From assembly GCA_964566545.1 (NCBI GenBank), contig CAZMIX010000083.1:1-6563 (forward strand): a stretch of 6,563 nt of DNA, read 5' to 3'. The translations under genes and the position numbers were made by a program. Below the pieces are notes generated by a model, which ran no database searches, was not told the DNA's origin, and saw only the letters and a program-made list of their open reading frames with translations. This stretch comes from JAEYFP01 sp964566545. GTDB taxonomy: Bacteria; Bacillota; Clostridia; Lachnospirales; Lachnospiraceae. Each line of letters begins with the position of its first letter. The stretch's first letter is position 1. Of the stretch, positions 1-6,563 are shown one piece after another.

Positions 1-6
1 AAGAAC

Positions 7-13
7 GGGGTGA
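7..13 (+). promoter_or_regulatory. Ribosome binding site of rpoB
   Basis: GGGGTGA matches the anti-Shine-Dalgarno complement (GGAGGTGA) except for one base and lies 7 bases before the ATG at 21. It supports that ATG rather than the next in-frame ATG at 69 (codon 17), which has no purine-rich stretch upstream. The 20 bases before rpoB are too few to show any promoter or an upstream gene; rplL is the usual neighbour in this operon, but that is known from other genomes and not seen here. Confidence 0.75.
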
Positions 14-20
14 AACGTCA

Positions 21-3000
21 ATGGAAAAGAACAGAATACGTCCGGTCACAGTTGGCAAGAGTACACGTATGAGTTATTCGCGGCAAAAAGAGGTATTGGA
101 AATACCAAATCTCATTGAGGTACAAAAGGACTCTTACCACTGGTTTCTGGATGAAGGTCTGAAAGAGGTCTTTGCGGACATCTCTCCAATTACGGATTAC
201 AGCGATCATTTAAGCTTGGAATTCGTGGATTTTGTTTTGTGCGAAGATGATGTGAAGTATTCTATTGAAGAGTGTAAAGAGCGGGATGCGACTTATGCAG
301 CCCCCCTGAAGGTCAGGGTTAGGCTCTACAATAAACAGGATGATAAAATCATTGAGCATGAAATATTTATGGGTGATCTTCCTCTGATGACGGAAACGGG
401 TACCTTTGTGATCAACGGTGCCGAACGTGTTATCGTCAGCCAGTTAGTCCGCTCTCCGGGCATTTACTATGCAATCAGTCATGATAAGCTCGGAAAGAAA
501 CTATTTTCCTCGACGGTTATCCCTAACAGAGGCGCATGGTTGGAATATGAAACGGATTCTAATGATGTGTTTTTTGTGCGTGTAGATAGAACAAGAAAGG
601 TTCCGGTTACGGTATTGGTTCGGTCGCTTGGCATTGGAACGAACGATGAAATTCTCGATTTATTTGGCGATGAGCCAAAGATTTTGGCTTCCTTCGCAAA
701 GGATACGGCGGAAAATTATCAGGAGGGTCTTCTTGAATTATATAAGAAAATTCGCCCCGGTGAGCCGCTTACCGTAGAGAGTGCGGAAAGCCTTATTAAT
801 GCGATGTTTTTTGACCCCAGAAGATATGATTTGGCCAAGGTTGGCAGATATAAATTTAATAAGAAGTTAGCCCTTAGAAACAGGATTAGGCATCAGATTC
901 TTGCGGAGGATGCCGTAGACTTGACAACAGGCGAGATTCTTGCGGAAAAAGGAACTAAGGTGACGGCAGAGCTGGCTGATAAAATTCAGAATGCCGCGAT
1001 TCCTTTTGTATACATTCAGACAGAGGAGCGGAATGTTAAGATTCTCTCCAATATGATGGTGGATATTACCAATTTTATTGACTGCACGCCAAGGGAACTG
1101 GGCATTACGGAGCTTGTTTATTATCCGGCGCTCGTAAAGCTATTGGAGGAATTTGGCGATGACGCAAAGGCGCTCAGCGAGGCGATTCGCAGGAGCGTGC
1201 ACGAGCTTGTTCCGAAGCACATCACAAAAGAGGATATCATCGCTTCCATTAACTATAACATTCATTTGGAATATGGAATCGGCAAGGATGACGATATCGA
1301 CCATTTGGGCAACAGAAGGATCAGAGCGGTTGGTGAGCTTTTGCAGAACCAGTACCGGATCGGTTTGTCCAGACTGGAACGGGTTGTCCGTGAACGAATG
1401 ACGACACAGGATCTTGAGGGGATTTCTCCGCAGGCCTTAATCAACATTAAGCCGGTTACGGCTGCGGTAAAGGAGTTTTTTGGTTCCTCTCAGCTTTCGC
1501 AGTTTATGGATCAGAACAACCCGCTTGGCGAGCTGACACACAAGAGACGTCTTTCCGCATTGGGACCGGGCGGTCTTTCACGAGACAGAGCAGGCTTCGA
1601 GGTTCGAGATGTTCATTATTCCCATTACGGAAGAATGTGTCCGATCGAGACGCCGGAAGGTCCGAACATCGGTTTGATTAACTCGCTGGCATGCTATGCG
1701 AGGATTAATGAATATGGATTTATAGAAGCGCCTTATAGGGAAATTGACCATTCCGATCCTCAAAATCCGGTCGTTACAGATGCGGTTGTTTATATGACGG
1801 CAGACGAAGAGGACAATTACCACGTAGCGCAGGCGAATGAGCCGCTTGATGAAACGGGTCATTTCGTGAGAAATACTGTTTCCGGCCGTTATAGAGACGA
1901 GACACAGGAATATGACAAGTTCATGTTTGAATATATGGACGTATCGCCGAAGATGGTATTTTCCGTTGCTACAGCGTTGATTCCATTCTTGGAAAATGAT
2001 GATGCAAACCGTGCCCTCATGGGTTCCAACATGCAACGTCAGGCAGTGCCGCTTTTGATTACGGAGGCACCTGTCGTCGGTACCGGTATGGAGACGAAGG
2101 CTGCGGTGGATTCCGGCGTCTGTGTTGTTGCAAAGAAAGCCGGTACGATTGATCGTTCCGTGTCCGATGAAATCATGATGACTTATGATGACGGGACAAA
2201 GGAAACCTATCGTTTATCGAAGTTTGTGAGAAGTAACCAGTCCAACTGCTATAACCAGAAGCCAATCGTTGTAAAGGGAGATCATGTGGAGGCCGGACAG
2301 GTGATTGCAGACGGTCCTTCAACTGCAAACGGTGAAATTGCTCTCGGAAAGAACCCGCTGATCGCGTTTATGACGTGGGAGGGCTATAACTACGAGGATG
2401 CCGTACTCTTGAGTGAACGTCTTGTTCAGGAAGACGTATATACGTCTGTTCATATTGAAGAGCATGAAGCAGAAGCGCGCGATACGAAGCTAGGACCAGA
2501 GGAAATTACAAGAGACGTTCCGGGTGTCGGCGAAGAAGCTTTAAAGGATCTAGATGAAAGAGGCATTATCCGCATCGGCGCTGAGGTTCGCGCGGGCGAT
2601 ATTCTTGTCGGCAAGGTTACGCCGAAGGGAGAGACCGAGCTTACCGCAGAGGAAAGACTGCTGCGCGCTATTTTTGGTGAAAAGGCAAGAGAGGTAAGGG
2701 ATACTTCCCTTAAGGTGCCGCACGGCGAATATGGTATTATTGTCGATGCTAAGATATTTACAAGAGAAAATGGAGATGAGCTTCCTCCGGGAGTAAATCA
2801 GTCCGTTCGTATTTATATTGCACAAAAGAGAAAGATTTCCGTTGGCGATAAGATGGCAGGACGTCACGGTAATAAGGGCGTTGTTTCCCGTGTACTTCCG
2901 GTAGAGGATATGCCATATCTTCCGAACGGCCGCCCAGTTGACATCGTTCTAAATCCACTTGGTGTTCCGTCTCGTATGAATATCGGACAGGTACTGGAGA

Positions 3001-3869
3001 TCCATTTGTCGCTTGCGGCAAAGGCGCTTGATTTCAACATCGCCACGCCGGTATTCGACGGTGCAAACGAGAACGATATCATGGATACGCTCGATCTGGC
3101 AAACGATTATGTGAACCTGGATTGGGAGGAATTTTCCAAGAGACATAAAAAAGAACTGCTTCCCGAGGTATATGAATACCTTTCGGAAAACAGGGATCAT
3201 AGAACGTTATGGAAGGGCGTTCCGATCAGCCGTGACGGTAAGGTAAGGTTGCGTGACGGCAGAACCGGCGAGTTTTTTGATAGTTCGGTTACGATCGGCC
3301 ACATGCACTATCTGAAGCTTCACCACCTTGTCGATGATAAGATCCATGCGCGTTCGACAGGTCCGTACTCCTTAGTTACCCAGCAGCCGCTTGGCGGTAA
3401 AGCCCAGTTTGGCGGGCAGCGTTTTGGTGAAATGGAGGTTTGGGCGCTTGAGGCTTACGGTGCATCTTACACGCTGCAGGAAATCCTGACAGTGAAGTCC
3501 GACGATGTGGTCGGCCGTGTGAAGACCTATGAGGCGATTATCAAAGGTGACAATATTCCGGAGCCCGGTATTCCCGAGTCGTTCAAGGTGCTTTTAAAGG
3601 AGCTTCAGTCACTTGGTTTGGATGTGCGCGTGCTGCGTGACGACCATACGGAAGTGGAAATCATGGAAACGATTGACTATGGTGAGACCGACCTTCGTTC
3701 CGTGATTGAAGGGGATTCGAGGCATTATGGTGACGAGTCCTTTGCGGACAAAGGCTACACAACTCAGGAGTTCAACGAAGAAAACGAAGAGTTAGTCGAT
3801 GTGGAAGAGGACTTCGAAGAAGAGGACGGCTATGAAGAGGTAGAAGAACTGGATTCGATAACTAATTAA
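21..3869 (+). CDS. rpoB: DNA-directed RNA polymerase subunit beta (complete)
   Basis: This is the beta subunit of RNA polymerase, 1282 residues, which forms one side of the DNA cleft and part of the active centre with beta-prime. Visible landmarks, with E. coli equivalents from memory: lobe/protrusion motif GAERVIVSQLVRSPG at 133-147; rifampicin region 488-516; GYNYED with E792-D793 (E. coli E813-D814); flap-tip helix EERLLRAIFGEKA at 877-889, the contact for sigma region 4; GDKMAGRHGNKG with K944 and K952 (E. coli K1065 and K1073); and the C-terminal clamp motif GGKAQFGGQRFGEMEVWALEAYGA starting at 1125. Compared with E. coli it lacks the roughly 100-residue insertion between flap and K944, and it carries its own expansion at about 284-420. 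It ends in an acidic tail (1206-1282). At 1282 residues it is longer than B. subtilis beta (about 1190) and within the range expected for Clostridia. The frame is open throughout and the stop is TAA. rpoC follows after 21 bases, so the two are almost certainly cotranscribed. Confidence 0.99.
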   Translation: MEKNRIRPVTVGKSTRMSYSRQKEVLEIPNLIEVQKDSYHWFLDEGLKEVFADISPITDYSDHLSLEFVDFVLCEDDVKYSIEECKERDATYAAPLKVRVRLYNKQDDKIIEHEIFMGDLPLMTETGTFVINGAERVIVSQLVRSPGIYYAISHDKLGKKLFSSTVIPNRGAWLEYETDSNDVFFVRVDRTRKVPVTVLVRSLGIGTNDEILDLFGDEPKILASFAKDTAENYQEGLLELYKKIRPGEPLTVESAESLINAMFFDPRRYDLAKVGRYKFNKKLALRNRIRHQILAEDAVDLTTGEILAEKGTKVTAELADKIQNAAIPFVYIQTEERNVKILSNMMVDITNFIDCTPRELGITELVYYPALVKLLEEFGDDAKALSEAIRRSVHELVPKHITKEDIIASINYNIHLEYGIGKDDDIDHLGNRRIRAVGELLQNQYRIGLSRLERVVRERMTTQDLEGISPQALINIKPVTAAVKEFFGSSQLSQFMDQNNPLGELTHKRRLSALGPGGLSRDRAGFEVRDVHYSHYGRMCPIETPEGPNIGLINSLACYARINEYGFIEAPYREIDHSDPQNPVVTDAVVYMTADEEDNYHVAQANEPLDETGHFVRNTVSGRYRDETQEYDKFMFEYMDVSPKMVFSVATALIPFLENDDANRALMGSNMQRQAVPLLITEAPVVGTGMETKAAVDSGVCVVAKKAGTIDRSVSDEIMMTYDDGTKETYRLSKFVRSNQSNCYNQKPIVVKGDHVEAGQVIADGPSTANGEIALGKNPLIAFMTWEGYNYEDAVLLSERLVQEDVYTSVHIEEHEAEARDTKLGPEEITRDVPGVGEEALKDLDERGIIRIGAEVRAGDILVGKVTPKGETELTAEERLLRAIFGEKAREVRDTSLKVPHGEYGIIVDAKIFTRENGDELPPGVNQSVRIYIAQKRKISVGDKMAGRHGNKGVVSRVLPVEDMPYLPNGRPVDIVLNPLGVPSRMNIGQVLEIHLSLAAKALDFNIATPVFDGANENDIMDTLDLANDYVNLDWEEFSKRHKKELLPEVYEYLSENRDHRTLWKGVPISRDGKVRLRDGRTGEFFDSSVTIGHMHYLKLHHLVDDKIHARSTGPYSLVTQQPLGGKAQFGGQRFGEMEVWALEAYGASYTLQEILTVKSDDVVGRVKTYEAIIKGDNIPEPGIPESFKVLLKELQSLGLDVRVLRDDHTEVEIMETIDYGETDLRSVIEGDSRHYGDESFADKGYTTQEFNEENEELVDVEEDFEEEDGYEEVEELDSITN
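870..1280 (+). other. Clostridia-type expansion within beta (residues 284-420)
   Basis: Between GRYKFNKKL (275-283) and DDDIDHLGNRR (423-433) beta has about 140 residues where E. coli has about 28. The segment contains the stretch LAEDAVDLTTGEILAEKG (from 294), then a region with likely strands (PFVYIQTEERNVKIL) and a helical part ending in HITKEDIIASINY. It resembles what I recall from other clostridial beta subunits, so I take it as a lineage-specific domain of the beta lobe region and not as a foreign insertion. Exact borders are approximate. Confidence 0.6.
1482..1568 (+). other. Rifampicin resistance-determining region of rpoB (residues 488-516)
   Basis: Codons 488-516 encode GSSQLSQFMDQNNPLGELTH followed by KRRLSALGP, aligning with E. 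coli residues 507-535 with a constant shift of 19. The residues most often changed in resistant strains are all wild type: Q494 (E. coli Q513), D497 (D516), H507 (H526), R510 (R529), S512 (S531) and L514 (L533). Differences from E. coli are G503 for S522, L505 for I524 and L511 for I530; the two leucines are, as I recall, usual in Firmicutes. Confidence 0.9.
3636..3869 (+). other. Acidic C-terminal tail of beta (residues 1206-1282)
   Basis: After the conserved end of the fold (ESFKVLLKELQSLGLDVRVL) beta continues for 77 residues that look largely unstructured. In the last 32 residues (1251-1282) 17 are Asp or Glu and none is Lys or Arg. The DNA there is a purine-rich run of GAA and GAG codons (about 3778-3852). 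Acidic tails of this sort occur on beta subunits of related Clostridia as far as I recall; the function is unknown to me. Confidence 0.7.
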
Positions 3870-3890
3870 ATTTCGGAAGGAGTGCCATAC
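3870..3890 (+). promoter_or_regulatory. rpoB-rpoC spacer with ribosome binding site of rpoC
   Basis: The 21-base gap holds GGAAGGAG (3875-3882), a strong Shine-Dalgarno sequence 8 bases before the ATG at 3891. There is no room for a promoter or hairpin terminator between the genes, so rpoC is read from the rpoB transcript. The site fixes the rpoC start. Confidence 0.9.
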
Positions 3891-6563
3891 ATGCCAGAAA
3901 TAAATAAAGACGGATATCAGCCAATGACCTTTGATGCAATCAAGATCGGGCTGGCATCACCGGAAAAGATCAAGGAATGGTCCAGAGGTGAGGTGAAGAA
4001 GCCGGAAACGATTAATTACAGGACATTAAAGCCGGAAAAGGATGGTCTGTTTTGTGAAAAAATCTTTGGGCCAAGCAAGGACTGGGAATGTCATTGCGGT
4101 AAATATAAAAAAATCCGTTATAAGGGTGTTATTTGTGACCGTTGCGGTGTAGAGGTTACGAAAGCAAATGTTCGCAGAGAGCGTATGGGGCATATTGAGC
4201 TTGCCGCTCCGGTATCCCATATTTGGTATTTCAAGGGGATCCCGAGCAGGATGGGTCTAATTCTCGACTTGTCTCCGCGCACACTGGAAAAGGTGCTTTA
4301 TTTTGCAAACTATATTGTTCTGGATCAAGCGGATACCGACCTGAAGTATAAGCAGGTGCTGTCCGAAAGAGAGTATCAGGAGTACAGGATAAACTGGGGA
4401 ACGAAGTTCCGCGTTGGAATGGGTGCGGAAGCGATCAAGGAGCTTTTGCAGGCGATCGATCTGGAGGGTGAGGCGGCTGAGTTAAAAATCGCACTGAAAG
4501 AGTCCACCGGACAAAAGAGAGCCAAGATCATCAAGAGGTTAGAGGTTGTTGAGGCCTTCCGTGGTTCGGGAAACAGGCCGGAGTGGATGATTATGGATGT
4601 GGTTCCGGTAATTCCGCCTGATTTGCGCCCGATGGTACAGTTGGACGGCGGTAGATTCGCGACATCCGATCTAAATGACCTTTATAGAAGAATTATCAAT
4701 AGAAATAATCGTTTGAAGAGGCTGTTGGAGCTTGGTGCCCCTGATATTATTGTTAGAAACGAAAAGAGAATGCTGCAGGAAGCGGTAGATGCTTTGATCG
4801 ATAATGGCAGGAGGGGCAGACCGGTTACGGGACCGGGAAACAGGGCTCTTAAGTCCCTCTCGGATATGTTAAAAGGTAAATCAGGACGTTTCCGTCAGAA
4901 TTTGTTAGGGAAGCGTGTTGATTATTCGGGGCGTTCCGTTATTGTTGTCGGCCCTGAGCTTAAGATCTATCAGTGCGGACTTCCAAAGGAAATGGCGATT
5001 GAGCTGTTTAAGCCCTTTGTTATGAAAGAGCTGGTAGCAAACGGCACGTCACACAATATTAAAAATGCAAAGAAGATGGTGGAGCGTCTGCGTCCGGAGG
5101 TTTGGGATGTGTTAGAGGATGTCATCAAGGAGCATCCGGTTATGCTGAACCGTGCGCCTACACTGCACAGACTTGGTATTCAGGCATTTGAGCCGATTCT
5201 CGTAGAAGGTAAAGCAATCAAGCTGCATCCGCTCGTATGTACCGCATATAATGCCGACTTCGATGGTGACCAGATGGCCGTGCATCTTCCGCTTTCCGTG
5301 GAAGCACAGGCAGAGTGCAGATTCCTTCTGCTCTCACCGAACAATTTGTTAAAACCGTCGGATGGCGGTCCTGTTGCTGTTCCTTCTCAGGATATGGTGC
5401 TTGGGATCTACTATCTGACGATGGATAAATATAGGGATTATTCTAAGGATCCCGATTTTTCGGGAGAAGCAGAAGCAGAATATGCTTCGGTTGAAGAGGC
5501 GCTCGCAGCCTATAGTGCTTATCAGGCTGAGAGGGCGGCTGCCGTAAAGGTTGGCAAGGATGTTTCTAAATTAAAGAGTGTGCCCTTGAGCAGAGAGATG
5601 CTGATCCGTGTCTGTGTCGATCCGGACAGAAACAGGTGGATTGTCTGCGAGTTTACAGACTTGCTCGGACGCTATTATCATTCTATGAGTCAGGCGCTTT
5701 TGGCATATGAAAATGGAGAGATTTCCCTTCACCAGAGGATTAATGTCAGAAGAGAAAAGACCGATAAGGATGGGAAAAAGATTTCCGGAATGATAAATAC
5801 GACTCTGGGCAGACTGATCTTTAACGAAATTCTTCCGCAGGATCTTGGCTTTGTCAATAGAGAGGAACCGGAAAGCGCATTGAAGCTCGAAGTTGATTTC
5901 CATGTAGGAAAGAAGGGCTTAAAGCAGATTCTCGAAAAAGTTATTAATACCCATGGCGCGACAAGAACAGCAGAAGTGCTCGATGATATTAAGGCGATGG
6001 GCTACAAATATTCTACAAAGGCGGCAATGACAGTTTCAATTTCCGACATGACCGTGCCGGAAAGAAAACCGGAAATGCTTGCGCAGGCGCAGGATACTGT
6101 GGATATGATCACTCAGAATTACAAGCGTGGTCTGATCACTGAAGAGGAGCGTTACAGGGGTGTTATTGAGACATGGAACGACACCGATAAGGAGCTGACA
6201 AAGGTTCTTTTGGACGGTCTTGACAAGTACAACAACATTTATATGATGGCCGACTCCGGCGCTCGTGGTTCTAACCAGCAGATCAAGCAGCTGGCAGGTA
6301 TGCGTGGCTTGATGGCCGATACGACCGGCCGCACAATCGAGCTGCCGATTAAATCAAACTTCCGTGAAGGTCTGGACGTACTGGAATATTTCATGTCTGC
6401 GCATGGTGCGCGTAAAGGTCTTTCCGATACGGCACTGCGTACGGCCGATTCGGGATATCTGACGAGACGTCTGGTCGATGTTTCTCAGGAGCTGATTATC
6501 CGCGAACAGGATTGCTGCGAGGGCAAGGATGAGATTCCGGGCATGTATGTGAAAGCATTTACA
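3891..6563 (+). CDS. rpoC: DNA-directed RNA polymerase subunit beta-prime (3' end outside window)
   Basis: This is the catalytic beta-prime subunit; 891 codons are present with no internal stop, and no stop occurs before the window ends. Landmarks in order: N-terminal zinc ribbon with C67, C69, C82 and C85; clamp-helix coiled coil, the main sigma contact, about 260-305 (RFATSDLNDLYRR starts at 255); switch 2 GKSGRFRQNLLGKRVDYSGR at 329-348; NRAPTLHR at 420-427; the magnesium-binding NADFDGDQM with D456, D458 and D460 (E. coli D460, D462, D464); an unusual extra segment at about 512-600; SGARGS at 789-794; and the bridge helix at about 830-865 (HGARKGLSDTAL at 838-849). C875 matches the first cysteine of the second zinc site. 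The trigger loop, the other three zinc cysteines and the C-terminus are missing only because the window stops; by comparison with B. subtilis (about 1200 residues) some 350-400 residues remain. It follows rpoB directly in the same operon. Confidence 0.99.
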   Translation, partial: MPEINKDGYQPMTFDAIKIGLASPEKIKEWSRGEVKKPETINYRTLKPEKDGLFCEKIFGPSKDWECHCGKYKKIRYKGVICDRCGVEVTKANVRRERMGHIELAAPVSHIWYFKGIPSRMGLILDLSPRTLEKVLYFANYIVLDQADTDLKYKQVLSEREYQEYRINWGTKFRVGMGAEAIKELLQAIDLEGEAAELKIALKESTGQKRAKIIKRLEVVEAFRGSGNRPEWMIMDVVPVIPPDLRPMVQLDGGRFATSDLNDLYRRIINRNNRLKRLLELGAPDIIVRNEKRMLQEAVDALIDNGRRGRPVTGPGNRALKSLSDMLKGKSGRFRQNLLGKRVDYSGRSVIVVGPELKIYQCGLPKEMAIELFKPFVMKELVANGTSHNIKNAKKMVERLRPEVWDVLEDVIKEHPVMLNRAPTLHRLGIQAFEPILVEGKAIKLHPLVCTAYNADFDGDQMAVHLPLSVEAQAECRFLLLSPNNLLKPSDGGPVAVPSQDMVLGIYYLTMDKYRDYSKDPDFSGEAEAEYASVEEALAAYSAYQAERAAAVKVGKDVSKLKSVPLSREMLIRVCVDPDRNRWIVCEFTDLLGRYYHSMSQALLAYENGEISLHQRINVRREKTDKDGKKISGMINTTLGRLIFNEILPQDLGFVNREEPESALKLEVDFHVGKKGLKQILEKVINTHGATRTAEVLDDIKAMGYKYSTKAAMTVSISDMTVPERKPEMLAQAQDTVDMITQNYKRGLITEEERYRGVIETWNDTDKELTKVLLDGLDKYNNIYMMADSGARGSNQQIKQLAGMRGLMADTTGRTIELPIKSNFREGLDVLEYFMSAHGARKGLSDTALRTADSGYLTRRLVDVSQELIIREQDCCEGKDEIPGMYVKAFT
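5424..5690 (+). other. Extra segment in beta-prime (residues about 512-600)
   Basis: The conserved block ending GIYYLTM (505-511) is normally followed after about 20 residues by an (E)ALLAY..G...LH block. Here that block (QALLAYENGEISLH, 601-614) comes 90 residues later. The extra part starts polar and acidic (DKYRDYSKDPDFSGEAEAEY), continues with an Ala-rich probable helix (VEEALAAYSAYQAERAAAV, 534-552), then a Lys/Ser linker and two probable strands (MLIRVCVD 570-577 and RWIVCEF 582-588) around a DPDRN turn, ending LLGRYYHSMS. The reading frame is continuous and the base composition looks like the rest of the gene. Distances agree: D456 to A840 is 384 residues here against 319 between the E. 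coli equivalents D460 and A779. Confidence 0.65.

Noticed and set aside
69..71. Alternative rpoB start at the ATG of codon 17
   Set aside because: No Shine-Dalgarno sequence precedes it, and the 16 residues before it (MEKNRIRPVTVGKSTR) resemble the conserved N-terminus of clostridial beta subunits.
1153..1401. Plus-strand open frame of 82 codons in another frame inside rpoB
   Set aside because: It is fully inside rpoB, and its product is Arg/Ser-rich and unrecognisable, as expected of an out-of-frame reading.
1578..2036. Minus-strand open frame of 152 codons opposite rpoB
   Set aside because: It lies wholly antisense to the conserved part of rpoB that includes the PIETPEGPNIG block, its product is not recognisable, and no gene layout supports it. 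It is a by-product of the codon pattern of rpoB.
2550..3200. Cluster of overlapping minus-strand open frames of 72-105 codons opposite rpoB
   Set aside because: They overlap each other in different frames, lie antisense to the catalytic region of beta, and encode nothing recognisable.
3870..3890. Possible terminator or separate promoter between rpoB and rpoC
   Set aside because: Only 21 bases are available, there is no inverted repeat with a T run, and no promoter elements fit; the gap is used by the ribosome binding site.
5424..5690. Intein or inserted mobile element in rpoC
   Set aside because: About 75 extra residues is too short for even a mini-intein, there are no splice-junction residues (Cys/Ser start, His-Asn end), no repeats or target duplications flank it, and the frame and base composition continue smoothly.
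5571..5903. Minus-strand open frame of 110 codons opposite the extra beta-prime segment
   Set aside because: I considered whether the unusual rpoC segment might exist because of an overlapping gene. The product has no recognisable feature, and the open frame extends well into the normal conserved part of rpoC, so it is better explained as a shadow.

Overview
The window is a stretch of bacterial core housekeeping sequence: the complete rpoB gene (RNA polymerase beta subunit) followed after 21 bases by the first 891 codons of rpoC (beta-prime subunit), which runs off the right edge. Both genes are on the + strand and together fill nearly the whole window. No mobile element, CRISPR array, RNA gene or convincing minus-strand gene is visible, and I find no new biological system here.

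Organism: the proteins look like those of a Firmicutes/Clostridia bacterium, most likely of the family Lachnospiraceae. Reasons are the beta N-terminus, the expansion before the beta motif DDIDHLGNRR, the absence of the E. coli-type insertion between the flap and the catalytic lysines, an acidic beta C-terminal tail, and beta-prime wording such as ELPIKSNFREGLDVLEYF. This placement rests on remembered family sequences, not on a search.

Layout: bases 1-20 hold only the upstream edge with a Shine-Dalgarno-like GGGGTGA; 21-3869 is rpoB (1282 codons, TAA stop); 3870-3890 is a short spacer with a strong GGAAGGAG ribosome binding site and no terminator; 3891-6563 is rpoC without its 3' end. The arrangement is the normal rpoBC operon. 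The two products assemble with the alpha dimer and omega into core RNA polymerase. In the part visible, beta contributes the rifampicin pocket, the flap and the two catalytic-site lysines. Beta-prime contributes the N-terminal zinc ribbon, clamp helices, switch 2, the NADFDGD magnesium loop and the bridge helix. The trigger loop and three of the four cysteines of the second zinc site lie beyond the window.

The signal most worth a second look is in beta-prime. Between the active-site barrel and the next conserved block there are about 65-75 extra residues (about residues 512-600) compared with E. coli and B. subtilis as I remember them. The segment is in frame, has an Ala-rich probable helix followed by probable strands, and may include a degenerate copy of the adjacent ALLAY...V-V block. 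Smaller observations are the acidic beta tail, a wild-type rifampicin region, a lysine at the reported fidaxomicin-sensitising position of beta-prime, and a doubled cysteine at the start of the second zinc site.
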